64,000 nt of DNA from Strongylocentrotus droebachiensis (GCA_035222895.1 JAVYIG010006815.1:1-64000); one strand, 5' to 3'; shown: positions 35,405-46,372, numbered from the stretch's first letter. Notes: generated from the letters alone by a model not told the origin. Program-made: numbers and translations.

Positions 35405-35660
35405 TTTCACCCCTTTCTCTCTCTTTCTCTCTCTCTCTTTTTCTCACTCTCTCTCTCTCTCTCTCCTTTTCTGTCACTATCTTTCCACTGCCCCCTTTAT
35501 CTTTCTCGCCTCTCTTTCTTTCATTGTGTTCCACTCTTATCTTTTTTATTTTCTCTTTCCCTCTCCGTTTCAAAGCCTTTCTACTTCTCATTTCTATTTC
35601 TTTCACTATGTTTCGCTCTTCTTTTCTTCCGTTAAAGTTTTTTCGTTTTCCTTTTTTCTC
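35405..35660. repeat. CT-rich microsatellite
   Basis: CTCTCT runs at 35415-35470 grading into T/C-rich sequence. Phe/Ser-rich frames across it are low complexity. Confidence 0.88.
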
Positions 35661-35939
35661 TCTTGCAAAGTTTTTCTTCTTAATTATATTTATCGTGCCA
35701 TTTCAACCCTCATTTTCTTTTTATATGTACCCTTCTCCTCGTAGCTATCTTTTTTCCTGTACTTTTCATCTATATGTCTTCTTCTTTCTGACGTTTTCCT
35801 ACCTTGTCTCATGGTGCAGGTTAGTAGAAAGTGAGGAGGTTTATACACGAATATAAAGTACAGTAATTACCTGATGTAGGCAAGTGGAGTAAAAAGCAAT
35901 TACTTGGTTTAAGCGAGTGGTGAAAGCAAGACACGATTA

Positions 35940-36235
35940 GCAGATTGTTGCAACTGGTCGAATCATCCTTCCAATGCCCTTATAACCATTATAACTATTT
36001 ACACGATTACACGATTCAGAGAGACAGTCTTCAATCGTGTAAATTTACACGATTACACAGTTACACGTTTGTTGCATCTGGTCGAATCATCCCACCAATG
36101 CACTTTATTATTTACACGATTACACGATTCAGAGCGACAATCTTCAATCGTGTAAATCTACACGATTACACAGTTACACGATTCAGGTGAATCGTGTAAA
36201 CCGTGTAATCCAAAAAATATATCGTGTAATCGTGT
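35940..36235. repeat. ACACGATT / AATCGTGT cluster, right, with ~125-bp duplication
   Basis: Inverted ACACGATT octamers as in 31495-31765. A ~125-bp unit beginning near TTGCAACTGGTCGAATCATC (35946) is repeated at about 36071 (TTGCATCTGGTCGAATCATC). Confidence 0.88.
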
Positions 36236-36296
36236 TTCGGAGATTTTCGGCGTGTACTGTATACCTAGGCAAATGTCATTATAAGTAATATGCAGT

Positions 36297-36530
36297 CAAT
36301 ATACCGGTGTACTAACATATTCAAATTCCATGCAAATTTGTTAAACAAAGGTTGCTTTTGAAAGCCTAAAAGCTTGTCCGAGGCTTGCCAGACATAGCAA
36401 CACATATGCAGACTGGATTCCAAGTATTGTAGTTCGGCCATTAATATCAGATTAATGAATAACCCGTCACTAGGTCCCCAGGAAAAAAAAACAGCCATAC
36501 ATTTGAATATGTTAGTATTCCGGGCTATTG
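36297..36530 (-). mobile_element. Foldback MITE family F1, copy B
   Basis: Ends CAATATACCGGTGTACTAAC and its near complement (TGTTAGTATTCCGGGCTATTG) are terminal inverted repeats. Overall it is the reverse complement relative of 30497-30740. Begins 37 bp beyond the right end of the ACACGATT element. Confidence 0.75.
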
Positions 36531-36855
36531 CATTTCATAAATCAGACATGTTTTGTAGGAAAAATAAATATGTAAATGAATGAACACACTGCATTGGCAG
36601 GGAGAATTACACTCTCCCTTGTTTTAGCTATAAAAGCGAACCCATTTAACCATGCTAATTGGTAAGTTTACAGGTTTTGAGCTAACCGTTTAACCTAGCC
36701 GGACTTTATTTTAACACAGATCTTGAACAGTAAAAACTTTTTATATTACTTCCATCAGCATGTTGTAATATCGACCAGTCAGAGTTATTGATAGATACAT
36801 AAAGTAATGCCTGTTGCATGTGATGCGTCATTCGCCTTGCGTAGGACTGCGTCAA

Positions 36856-37212
36856 TTAATAGCGCAACCTTAATTGACGCACCGTGTACATGTAAACAGA
36901 ATAACTATTAATTTCACATGCTCGATTGGCACAGGTTGTAACGCAATCAAAACGACGCCGCGTACGCAACAGGCATAAACACAAACTTACATTTTCCAAG
37001 TAAATCCGAATGCCCCGAAGAAGCTCCGGCCAGATGACTTCGTATGAATTCTCCGTTTGGAATCCACTATCTGATATTTTCTTGATTACATGCAGACAAC
37101 CGTGACCGACCGAACCGAGCAAATAAAAGTGATGCAGATCCAAACGGCAGGTAAAGCTGCACCATAGGCACGGACTTTTTAATTGCCAGAACGTTGATAT
37201 TCGCATTCTCAT
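36856..37212 (-). CDS. Possible isolated exon, unknown protein
   Basis: A 118-codon open frame with balanced composition in its first two thirds (about residues 10-75), followed by GTAAGTTTGTG, a good splice-donor match. It would encode a segment containing SVGHGCLHVIKK and YEVIWPELLRGIRIYLEN. I do not recognise a domain. No neighbouring exon was found on this strand. It could equally be chance or a remnant of a mobile element. Listed only because the frame is less repetitive than others in this region. Confidence 0.2.
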   Translation of the reverse strand: MRMRISTFWQLKSPCLWCSFTCRLDLHHFYLLGSVGHGCLHVIKKISDSGFQTENSYEVIWPELLRGIRIYLENVSLCLCLLRTRRRFDCVTTCANRACEINSYSVYMYTVRQLRLRY

Positions 37213-37561
37213 AAATCAATGCTTAACATCAATTTCCAAAAAGCACTTCATTTTGTTTTTCTTTTTAATACACCCCAAATGAAAATACACATTTGCCTGT
37301 TGCATAAATATTTTTAGCCTTCGAATGTTTAAGAGGTGCTACTAAATCGACAGGGGTGAATTGTAGCTGAGGGGTTGCTATTTCGATTTTTAGAATTGAC
37401 ACTAAATCATGTTTTGTTTATATATTCAAATCAAGTACCACGGTGATGTGTTTTCTTTGCAAAATGGAAATAAATGTGCGTTTTTATGACCAAGCAAATA
37501 ACAAATGTTATAGTTCAGACCTCCCTAGCTTGTTTTACTTACGGTGAATTTCACATGGAAC

Positions 37562-37703
37562 CAGGGGCGTAAATCTGTACCGAGGAGTGGGGGGATGATC
37601 GGCGATAGCCATCACATACTACACGCCAGGCGCGTACGCAGGATTTTAACATTTATAAATCGGGTCGAAAATTTCGCAACGACTCAGCCGACCGCTGAAT
37701 AAA

Positions 37704-37745
<42 letters not shown>

Positions 37746-38017
37746 AAGAGGACCTTTTTTTTTTTTTTTTTAAATCGCAACGACTCAGCCGACCGCTGAA
37801 TAAGCGGGGGGGGGGGGGGGGTAAGAGGACTTTTTTTTTTTTTTGGTCTCCAAAAAATCGCAACGACTCAGCCGACCGCTGAATAAGCATTTTTGTTTTC
37901 AGGGGGGATGCAGGGGGGGTGATATCGGGGGGGATGTTTGTATAGGCCATCCCCCCTACTTCAAGCCAGGGGGGATGCAGCCCCCCCCCCCCCATCCCCC
38001 CGGGATTTACGCCCCTG
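37562..38017. mobile_element. hAT-like non-autonomous element, 8-bp target duplication
   Basis: Terminal inverted repeats CAGGGGCGTAAATC at both ends and an exact 8-bp duplication CATGGAAC (37554-37561 and 38018-38025). An 8-bp duplication with CAGGGGCG-type ends is characteristic of the hAT superfamily. The 456-bp interior has no transposase. It holds three tandem copies of a unit containing CAACGACTCAGCCGACCGC, each followed by a long G run or G-rich tract. Confidence 0.9.
37667..37890. repeat. Three-copy repeat with G and T homopolymers
   Basis: CAACGACTCAGCCGACCGC plus TGAATAA occurs at about 37678, 37779 and 37860. The first two copies are followed by a G run (38 or more bases in the first), GTAAGAGGAC and a T run. 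Homopolymer lengths in an assembly are unreliable. Confidence 0.9.
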
Positions 38018-38025
38018 CATGGAAC

Positions 38026-38152
38026 AGATTTCATGCTGATAGTGAGTGGCATAGCGTGTGCCAAATAAGTGAAAGGGCACTTTTACTTATGGGGGGGGGG
38101 GGGGGGGTTACTAGCTGGAGAAAAGATGAATTAACAAGACACTAGAATTTAA
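38026..38152. other. Spacer with G run
   Basis: Flank of the hAT-like element with a 17-base G run at about 38091-38107. No gene. Confidence 0.5.
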
Positions 38153-38325
38153 AGGCCCACTGCACTACTTGTAGCTACTTGCGCCCTCTATATAACAAAC
38201 AATGCCTAATCGGTGACCATTGGTCCCCCATGATCCTCTTTTTCTTATGTTAACTGAGAGCCGAGTTGATGAGATAACCACCTGTCCAGTGACCTTGCAG
38301 GGCGCTCTAATCCCTCCTGTAAACT
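38153..38325 (-). repeat. Dispersed ~160-bp repeat family, copy 2 of 3
   Basis: Inverted relative to 8198-8358 and 62070-62225: begins GTAGCTACTTGCGCCCTCTA and ends near TCTAATCCCTCCTGTAAAC. Confidence 0.78.
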
Positions 38326-38395
38326 ATGGCAGATAAGCTTTAAGGTTCGGAATGGGTCCTTTTTCCTTTTTATTACGTTTTCCCCTCTCTTCTTT

Positions 38396-38437
38396 TGAAG
38401 ACCTCATTCGGGGTTCTACGATTCTTGGCAGACAGCT
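38396..38437 (-). repeat. Short dispersed repeat, copy 2
   Basis: Inverted match to 28836-28876: ACCTCATTCGGGGTTCTACG, then ATTCTTGGCAGACAGC. Confidence 0.6.
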
Positions 38438-38907
38438 TAATAAAGTTAACCCCCTCCCACTGTTCACATTTTAATGGGGCTGCCTGAGCTAAACGATTAA
38501 TCTACTAGAAAATGAAATATATCGAGAAAGAACCGATACAGGGGTCGAATGGGGTGAAAGAGGGGCTGGTACCCGTAACCGGCAGACAAATCTAACGCAT
38601 GACCAAGAAACGACAACAATAATACTTAAAATGGCCAATTACTTTTCAGACGCACTACGTAGTCAGATCACGAACATAGTCTAACTTGAAATTTGGCTGT
38701 ATAAAAAGCAATACCAGGTTCGCTGACCTAATCAACTAGATCTCTATAGGCCTTATAGGTTCATTGCAATATTATACATGTAGTTATACTCATTTTGATT
38801 GCGAAAGCAGCTATGAGATGCCTTGTTGAGTTGATGTTTTTTTTGGTTTAAAGTTGCCGAAGTTTCGACATACATTCGGGCTTCCGAGTAGAGATGGCTT
38901 TACTATA

Positions 38908-39120
38908 TGAGGCGCGATGGATCTGTGGTAGAGCAGTGGTCTCGTAACCGGGAGGCCCCGGGTTCGAAACCAATTCAATACGCTCGTATCCTTTGGTAAG
39001 GCATCACTCCTCATTACCAAGTCCTTCGGAGAGAATTTAAAGCCGTCGATGGCCTGGTTGTTTTCCTTACAAGCATATACATGCTTTCATGGCGGTCAAG
39101 TAAAACAATTATCATCATAA
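38908..39120 (+). repeat. tRNA-derived SINE
   Basis: The head has an A-box-like GATCTGTGGTAGAGCAGTGG and, about 25 bases later, the B box GGTTCGAAACC (38953-38963). The expected acceptor-stem partner of GGCGCGA is absent, so it is not a functional tRNA. About 150 bases of non-tRNA body follow, ending near ATCATCATAAAT. This is the standard SINE layout. Confidence 0.75.
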
Positions 39121-39725
39121 ATTTGTCCTGATTCCCATGGTAAATAAAATCATAGGCAAATAGAAAGTTAATTTAACATTACTGTATCTTAAACATTCTC
39201 CCCTAATCATTCGAAAGGAATGGCAATGGTGAAAGGAATAGAATATATTCGGATGGGAAGCAAACCCACATTTGTTTAATGTTTATATACTCCCCTATCT
39301 TTACTTGAATAAAAGTATTTAAGCATTGGGAAATTATGAAAAAACAACGTGTTAAACAATGATGTGGCTTAATAATTGTTTAGAAAAGGAATGATATATA
39401 AAGTGGTTAAATGCCCGTAAATGGTATACATGTACCTTTCCTTATGCTGGCTACTGATGAGTATTACATTAAAAACTTAAACTCAACCTGTACACAATCA
39501 AACTTTTGTATATATATTCTAACTCTACAAAGTTACATGTAGATAGTAAGCTTACATTGAACATATAGATGAAGACGAATATTCATGCTCTGTCCGGGTA
39601 CCAAAAGGTCATAATACACGATCAAAGAAAGCCGCTAAACAGCGCAGGTTGGATATGGCACTTGACATCTGTAATGGCCTTAGTTTAATGGAATCTCGAA
39701 TTCTATTATTCAAATCACTGTGGCT
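39121..39725. other. Non-coding stretch
   Basis: AT-rich, no gene or repeat pair seen. Confidence 0.4.
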
Positions 39726-39734
39726 CAAGAGATA

Positions 39735-39794
39735 GATAGAGAAAGAAAGATATAATGAGAAAGAGAAAGAGAGAGAGCGACAGACAGAGAGATA

Positions 39795-39828
<34 letters not shown>
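39735..39828. repeat. (GA)n microsatellite
   Basis: GAGAGA/GAAAGA run; the frame antisense to it is low complexity. Confidence 0.93.
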
Positions 39829-39829
39829 T

Positions 39830-40969
39830 CCTGCTTACAAAAGCTCATTTGTGATCTTTGCGTCGGCACACTTTTGGAATGCAGTCCCTTGATTTCGCCG
39901 ACCCCGAAGATGAATTTCTTCTGCTTACATTGAAATCATTTTCGCTCTGAAGGTTACTGAATTTCGCATGTTCTTGAAAGATGTATATATATAGAAAAAT
40001 ATTATGTCTTGAAGGACAATGACATATTATTTCCAAAAATACACCTACGTGACTTGTACTTTTGCGTGTCTTAATGATATCTATAGACCGTTGAGAATAA
40101 CAGGTCATTTCTTTGTTATCGGTTTTAAACATGCCACTTTTCTTTTCGGTAATCTGAGATCGTGAAAATGTACTTTCTCACATTTATCTAACCCCTTCCA
40201 CACCCCCCCCAAAAAAGCGTTACATTTTGAGAACATGACAGGGGTGGGGGTAAACTTAATTGATGGACGAGCATGGAAAATGAGAAAAAAGCAAGTATCT
40301 AATGATAATATAATATTTAACAACACGAGATCATAATCAGATAATGCTAGAAGAAGTAAGTACCAAGTTGGAGAGAAAAAAAGCAAAGAATATGAGAATA
40401 CAATTGCAGAGGAAGAAAGGGACAACGGAGAAAGGGGAACAGAAGTATTAAGACGAGTACATCAGTAGTAGGATATCGAGCAAGAAACATTCGGGTTCAT
40501 AGAAAAGGTCACTCATTACTCCAATCTCCGGTGTAACGTTTAAGAAGGAATAATATATATATTTATAAATTAAATGAATAACGACTTTTAAATGTTTGAC
40601 ATTTACTAGCACTTGAACTATACTTTCTGTATAAATGTCTATTAGCTTGAGCAAAGTACAGTAATGAGGGATCACGCTTCGGCGTATGAGGCTCTCCTCT
40701 CGCAGCGTCCAAGGTCACTTCCGGTACTCACAAGCGGTCGCATATAACGAATAACCCTTTGAAGAGTGACGAAATGAATGGTGTAAACACATGACATGTA
40801 AAATGTTTTTAATTTAGCAATGTTTTTTTTTTATAATTTTTTTTTAGGCGCCGTCAAATCAAATAAGCTGCACACAATCGTTCACACATACATTATTTGT
40901 GTGTATTCATCACTATCACTGACCTCACCACTCAAATACAAAGTTCACCAATTACATCGAATACAGAGG
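39830..40969. other. Non-coding stretch
   Basis: Open frames at 39845-40132, 40105-40425 and 40448-40675 (all minus) are AT-rich without motifs. C run near 40203-40211 and T runs near 40823-40846. No gene called. Confidence 0.4.
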
Positions 40970-40973
40970 TTAA

Positions 40974-41492
40974 AGGTCGGGTGACATCCAAATTTAAGTT
41001 GATTCCTGTTGATGTGCAGGGCTGCATACAGTTAATGTTTTTGTTTTGTTATTCAGACATCTTAATATATATTTCATAGATTTTTAAATATTTTGAAAAG
41101 ACCTGCTAAGCTCCACCCTGAAATAAATGCTCCATATCTCATTCATCTGTGACATAATCTGTCAATCATTGGTGAGCTAACTAGAGAAAGTGGTATTTAA
41201 CTTCCCCCAGTTCAGCACATGCTCACAAAATAATTGCATTCTTTAATACAATACCTCCCCATTACCTTTCTTTTCCTGGTGATGTTACAGCACGTCTGCC
41301 ATAGCAACTCCTAAGTTGGTATTGTATGGTCTATTTTAAACATGTTGTCAGCTCTGGTAAATTTACATAACATATTTTAAAACATATTTTAAAATCTATG
41401 AAATATATTTAGGTGTTTGAATAACAAAATATGATTTGTATGGAATATAAGTTGCAACAGTAATCAACTTACATTTGGATGTCACCCGACCT
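40974..41492. mobile_element. TTAA-flanked MITE 1 (piggyBac-like target)
   Basis: Terminal inverted repeats of ~38 bp start AGGTCGGGTGACATCCAAAT and differ at about two positions between ends. TTAA lies directly outside both (40970-40973 and 41493-41496). A TTAA target is the hallmark of piggyBac-type and some Kolobok elements. No transposase in the 519 bp. A 60-codon frame inside (40897-41079) crosses the left end and is not coding. Confidence 0.87.
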
Positions 41493-41496
41493 TTAA

Positions 41497-42972
41497 AGTT
41501 AAGCTTGAGCTCTGGTATAGGAATCGTATGTTGAGAGAACATGGCTATAATTCATTCTAGATTGTGTATCCTGTAGTAGATTGATTGTTTGAACTAGTAA
41601 AATAAAAATAAACTCACATAAACTTGCTGGAAATCATCTTCAATAAGAACCACAAGTCTCATTTGCACATAGTAATCTGTGTTTTAATAATAAGCACATG
41701 GTGTCGGGCCCTCTTACCTTGATTTCCTCATCTTTCTATGCTCATTACTCAGCCCCTATAAATGTACTACAAAAATCGTTTATAGGTACGTGTCATTTAT
41801 TTGTAATCTTGAACATTCAGTGTAAATTGTGTTGGCTTCTGTGAGAATTTATTTTCTATCATTACCAGAACTAAACCTCACCCCAATGAAAAACCTCAAA
41901 TATTCTGAGAGATGTATTATGTTCTTGCCCATTGATCTACACAATTTCTCACCTAGTACACGAGAGAGGCATAAAGCAAGAAAAAATGTACAGTTTCTCA
42001 GCACGACATGGGCACCTGCCTACTATTATCCTTTGTACTACAATTGCCAGAACGCAAATTGCATAAATAAGTTGGTGCTCTTCAAGGGACACTCTCCCTG
42101 GGTGAAGGTTTTTCATAAATGAAATAGATTTGTCAACTACTATATTTTAGTATTTTCAAATGAATTGTTACAAATGTCCCTATTATATATTTTTCAGCAA
42201 ATATAATTTCTCATATATCTTCTCAGTTGTGGTTTTTCCTCATTAAAAAGTAAAGGTTTTGTTATTGTACATCAAGGGGTAGGAATACATCTCAGATTCT
42301 TTGGGGTGAGGATTGGAAGCGGAAGCGTGATCATTCAATACTAAGCTTTGGTTAAGCTACCTCATGGAGCTCAGTACTCTCCTTTAGAGACATGAAAGTT
42401 CTCCTTGAAATCTTTCAAATGTATAATAAGTGAGCATTAGCAGACAGAAGAGGAAAGGGGGGGGGGGGGGGATGTCGGACAAGTTTGCCGACACGCTTAA
42501 TGATCAATTTATCACAAGATCTGAAATAAATGTCCAAAGATGTTTTTTTCTTCTATGTTTTTGATGAGAGGGAAGAATTATGGGTCCTTTATTTCCATAA
42601 TATTCTAATGGTGCCCCGGGACAGATGCATGGAAAAATGTTCGTTTTTTTTTTCTTTCATTGAAACGGTTAAACGAACCCTATCACATTATTCACTTATC
42701 ATCAATTTTAGTTCTTTTTTTTTGTTCCAATTTTACTTCTCATCCATCTCCTGCCGGCATGTCAAGCGGCAAGGGATATTTGGGCAGATATATGTTTATT
42801 TACTGTTACAATGATTGATGCGTAACCTTTTTACAAATTCCCAAATATGATATTTCTGCTCTCCATTCCGAATATATTTTACCGTGAATTCTGATATTGA
42901 AGATTAAACTTCAGTGCACGATGATACAAAAGTTAATGGGATCTTTCAAAAATATTATCGGGATAACCTGAG
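41497..42972. other. Non-coding stretch
   Basis: A 97-codon frame at 41829-42122 has protein-like composition but no recognised domain or splice partner. G run at 42459-42470. No further structure seen. Confidence 0.4.
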
Positions 42973-42976
42973 TTAA

Positions 42977-43508
42977 AGGTACTATGTCCCATTTGCAGGC
43001 CCAAAAAATGAAAAAGTTAAATTCCAACGGCATTTGAAAGATAATACTAATTTAGAACTTCCCTAAAAAAGGTGGTGCTTGAAAATGTCTTCAAGTGGGA
43101 AAATAACGACTATTAGTTGTCAAATCGACTTTAGGGCTATAGAGCCCTAAAGTAATAGTCTTGATTTTCAGACAATTGTACCGAATGGTCATACGTTTTA
43201 TGCTGCGCAAAGATTCAATCAGTTTAATCTTGGCCATCACAAGAAGTGGGTTATTGATGTAGACAAATGCTCATGTACGCTTTACAACTCTTTTCATGTA
43301 TGTTATTACCAAAGAAGAAAAAAAGCCAGTCAGTCACTTAATAGTGTCTGACAGTGAAGTCTAGCAAGTAAACGGGTTTCCTTGCATAATTTGAATATGA
43401 GGACACTGCTAACGTTTAAATTTCACAGATAGGACATACATGACATATTCATAATTCCTGCAAAGTTCTACAGCATTTGAGGTTGGCTGCAAAAGGGACA
43501 TAGTACCT
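42977..43508. mobile_element. TTAA-flanked MITE 2 (piggyBac-like target)
   Basis: Terminal inverted repeats AGGTACTATGTCCC plus TTTGCAG at both ends, with TTAA outside (42973-42976 and 43509-43512). 532 bp, no coding sequence. Shares the AGGT start, TTAA target and size with the element at 40974-41492, but the inner TIR sequence differs, so they are different subfamilies. Confidence 0.86.
43131..43156. repeat. Perfect 11-bp palindrome in MITE 2
   Basis: ACTTTAGGGCT and AGCCCTAAAGT flank ATAG. The pairing resumes outside with GACTATTA and ATAGTC after unpaired bases. Probably the central hairpin of the element. Confidence 0.8.
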
Positions 43509-43703
43509 TTAAAGAGAAGTTTGAGTTCTGGGAAGAGGTGAAAAATAATTTGTCAGCGTTATCATTCTTATTATGCAAGTGTGGAAGAACATCAGATAAG
43601 ACATGTTCCCTGAAAGGCAGGGCTCTTCAAAAGCCTTCATATTCTAAATATGTAATGTAACATCGTAAATCTCGGGGGTAGGATTTTTACGCCACGGGTT
43701 CGT

Positions 43704-43812
43704 GTAGTCCCATATACATCTTTCTGTGTACAGTGTTTGTAACTTTACCAAGACTTGGCCAAATTTTTTATCATTTTGATGATTCCAGAACCTTGCAATA
43801 CACACAAATTCT
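43704..43812. repeat. Dispersed ~115-bp repeat, copy 2
   Basis: Matches 4772-4890: GTAGTCCCATATACATC, TTTCTGTGTACAG and ATTTTGATGATTCCAGAACC. Confidence 0.75.
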
Positions 43813-43814
43813 TA

Positions 43815-44770
43815 TACGCTAGATGATCAACCTTTTCTGGTCGATTCCACACCGTTTCTTTCACAATGCAATCGCATGACCAGAACTCAACTTCATCTTT
43901 AAGTATTATTCTGTTAACACAATACTGCCCCGCATTTGGGATTTTTGTAGCTACAGAAGCACATCGTGTTTTTATATGTAGGCGGGGAGAGCGCACTGTT
44001 GGAAACAAACAAATCCGAAGGTCTGGCTTGTAGGGGGGGGGGAGGGGTGTTTTTTTTGTTTTTTTTGTTTTCCTTAAAAGGAATCATACTTTAAGAAAAG
44101 AAACGAGAAGACAAGCATATCGCTAATATTATACGACATGACGTGTATATACACAGTTCTGTATACGCATATTAAACTCTATACTATACTAGTGAGTGGG
44201 AGACGGATATCCTATATTTAGAGGATAAGTGTTATCCTATTACCGAGCTTTCCTTAAGCTGTAGTGTGAAGTGTAATTGCTGAATGAGATCAGAATAAAA
44301 GATAGGATGAGCTCCCCATGTACAATGTAGGTCGGGTCAGTGGCGTAGCCGTGAATCCATGCAATGAATGGGTACATTCATACTCTTCTCTCTTTTTTTT
44401 CTTCGGGGGTGGGGAGTTGTGGAGGGCGGGACGGGGGCACCAATCTTACTAGGTGGATGAGATTGGAATAACGAATGTTACTGTGTCTGGATGATGGTGT
44501 GGAAGGGGACACAATTGCCATTTCCACGTTTGTTGCCGTATCAGTTGAGGGCCTGGGATAGGGGATTACGACACCATCCCTTTACATATAAAATGATACA
44601 ACGTTTGTTTGTATTCATCTTCTTTCTCTGTCTCATTTTGTTCTCGAGGTAAGGCTTACGAGTAATTCCTTTCATAATTAGAAGCGACGATTCAATGACC
44701 CAAAGAGAAATTGTACAATTCTGCTCGCTCAAGAGTTATTTCATAAACTGGAAAAATGTAGTTCATGAGG
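43815..44770. other. Non-coding stretch
   Basis: G and T runs near 44031-44060. A CAGTGGCGTAGCCGTG string at 44339 resembles hAT ends but has no partner. CAGGGGCGTCTCCAAAG at 44773 is similar and also unpaired. Confidence 0.4.
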
Positions 44771-44879
44771 TCAGGGGCGTCTCCAAAGGGGTGTGGGGGT
44801 GTGGGGGTGCGACACACCCCACCCCCCCCCCCCACTTGTCAGGATATTGTCGGTAAAATTGCGCTGCCGTCGGGAAAAA

Positions 44880-45125
44880 GGGAAAAGGGGGAGGGAAAAG
44901 AAGAGAGGGAAAGTGAAAGAAAAGAAAAGAAAAGAAAAGAAAAGAAAAGAAAAGAAAAGAAAAGAAAAAAAGAAAGGAAAAGAAAGGAAAGAAAGGAAAA
45001 GAAAGGAAAGAAAGAAAAGAAGAAAAAAGAGTAAAAAGAGAAAAGGGAAACAAAAGAAACGGGGGATGAAAGAGAGGAGAGAGAGGGGAGGTAAGAGCCT
45101 GAGAGAGGAGGAGTGGGAGTAAAAT
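44880..45125. repeat. (AAAGA)n purine-rich microsatellite
   Basis: AAAAG/AAAGG repeats on the plus strand, giving Lys/Arg/Glu-rich frames on one strand and Phe/Ser/Leu-rich frames of up to 172 codons on the other. None is a credible gene. Confidence 0.93.
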
Positions 45126-45534
45126 AGAGAGGGTTTTTTGGGGTGGAGCAAGAAAGACACGGGTAAATATGTTGCTGTGTCGGGTCAGCTGTGTCGGTAT
45201 TCTTGCTCGATCCTTGTGTACTACAGTGTGAGTCAAAAAAAACTTTACACCTAGAAAAATGCTAATAATTTTAAGAATCATTTATGAAAAGTAAATTATT
45301 ATACACCATATGAAAGAGTGTTTAATCCCAAATCGTTTGGTACCATTTTGGGTGGCATGTGTTCACGCTTGGATAAATAGGAGGCATTGTTTGCGAGAGT
45401 GCAAAAATCGACTTGCGCCAAATAATGCTTATGTGATGTTTGAATAAAACAATTAGGATTTCGGTATTAATTCGGTCTTTGCAGATCCAAATAACATCCC
45501 TACCAAAATTAATCATGTCACACATATCAAAACA

Positions 45535-45605
45535 CACACAGAGTCACACTCAATAAGTCACACAAACACACGCACACGCTCGCACATACACACACACACA
45601 CACTC
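45535..45605. repeat. (CA)n microsatellite inside the mariner element
   Basis: CACACA runs where the transposase N-terminus would be expected. Confidence 0.85.
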
Positions 45606-46129
45606 GCATAGCAAATTTAGATGTGACAGTTTGGATCGGCCTTCTTGGAAATGGAAGTCTTCTTGGACCCTTCTTCTTTGAACAGACAGTGAATGGGGAG
45701 CGCTATCTAAGAATGATAGATGATCAGGTTGTCCCGGCTCTGAATCAGATGGCACGATTTAGGCGTCAGAGAAACGGTCCTTTCATGGACCTTTGGTGGG
45801 CACAAGATGGTGCCCCTGCTCACAGGACAAGGATTGTGATGACCAGGTTGAGAGAACTCTTCGGGAACAGGATCATCGCTCTGAAAGAACCTGTGGAATG
45901 GCCACGTCGATCCCCGGACCTAACACCGCTTGATTTTTTCGTCTGGGGTTACCTCAAGTCTCAGGTGTACCAGAGCCCACCTGCGAACCTCAACGACCTA
46001 CGAGAGAGGATCAGGATTGAGAGCGAAGCACTTGGGAGAGACAGGCGCATGCTTCGTCGAGTGTTTAAGGAGATGCTCCATCGCGCTAGAAAGTGCATCG
46101 AAAGGGACGGAGGTCATGTCGAGGAGTAG
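45602..46129 (+). pseudogene. Mariner-superfamily transposase, C-terminal fragment (DD41D-type)
   Basis: About 170 codons with the DDE-domain text VTVWIGLLGNG, then WWAQDGAPAHRT and RRSPDLTPLDFFVWGYLKSQ. The aspartate of QDGAPAH and that of PLDFF are separated by 41 residues, which gives the DD41D spacing. DD34D or DD34E is commoner in the superfamily. The first catalytic aspartate and the DNA-binding region are missing, because upstream is a CA microsatellite. The frame enters without an ATG at this point (the first codon used is GTG) and ends in a stop at 46129. It lies centrally between the TIRs, in one orientation, as expected for a decayed copy. Catalysis is impossible as it stands. Confidence 0.88.
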
Positions 46130-46292
46130 ATGAACGGACAGTTACTTGCTTGTCACAAATGAAGCTTCAAAGGATCCATGATGATAAGCATTTGAATTAA
46201 CATTATCATCATAATTATGATGATCGTTAACAATTTGAAGATCAAGTAAAAAATAAAGTATTTTACTCCAAATGAACACCATTATCATATGT

Positions 46293-46372
46293 TTGTGTGT
46301 GTGCGCGTGTGTGTGGGTGGGGTGTGTTAGTGTGTGTGTTTCATATGTGCGTGTGCGTGTGTGTGTGTGTGA
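46293..46372. repeat. (TG)n microsatellite inside the mariner element
   Basis: TGTGTG runs downstream of the transposase fragment, complementary in type to the CA tract upstream. Confidence 0.85.

Larger units (their letters stand above)
31474..36259. mobile_element. Possible 4.8-kb element with TA target and ACACGATT-rich ends
   Basis: The left end CAGTACACGCCGAAGATCTC and the right end are inverted repeats of about 40 bp with few differences. TA lies directly outside each (31472-31473 and 36260-36261). Both ends continue into clusters of ACACGATT and its complement. A TA duplication and CAGT start are typical of Tc1/mariner-type elements. No transposase is visible; the interior holds a LINE fragment and minisatellites. 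The ends may instead belong to two separate short elements of one family. Confidence 0.5.

Noticed and set aside
37684..38145. Proline/glycine-rich frames of 126 and 100 codons
   Set aside because: They read through G and C homopolymers of the hAT-like element and depend on unreliable run lengths.
38908..38980. Possible functional tRNA gene
   Set aside because: A and B boxes are present, but the acceptor stem does not close and a non-tRNA body follows, as in a SINE.
44763..45281. 172-codon minus frame rich in Phe, Ser, Leu and Pro
   Set aside because: It is the antisense of an (AAAGA)n tract and unrelated flanks; the plus strand gives Lys/Arg/Glu frames equally long.
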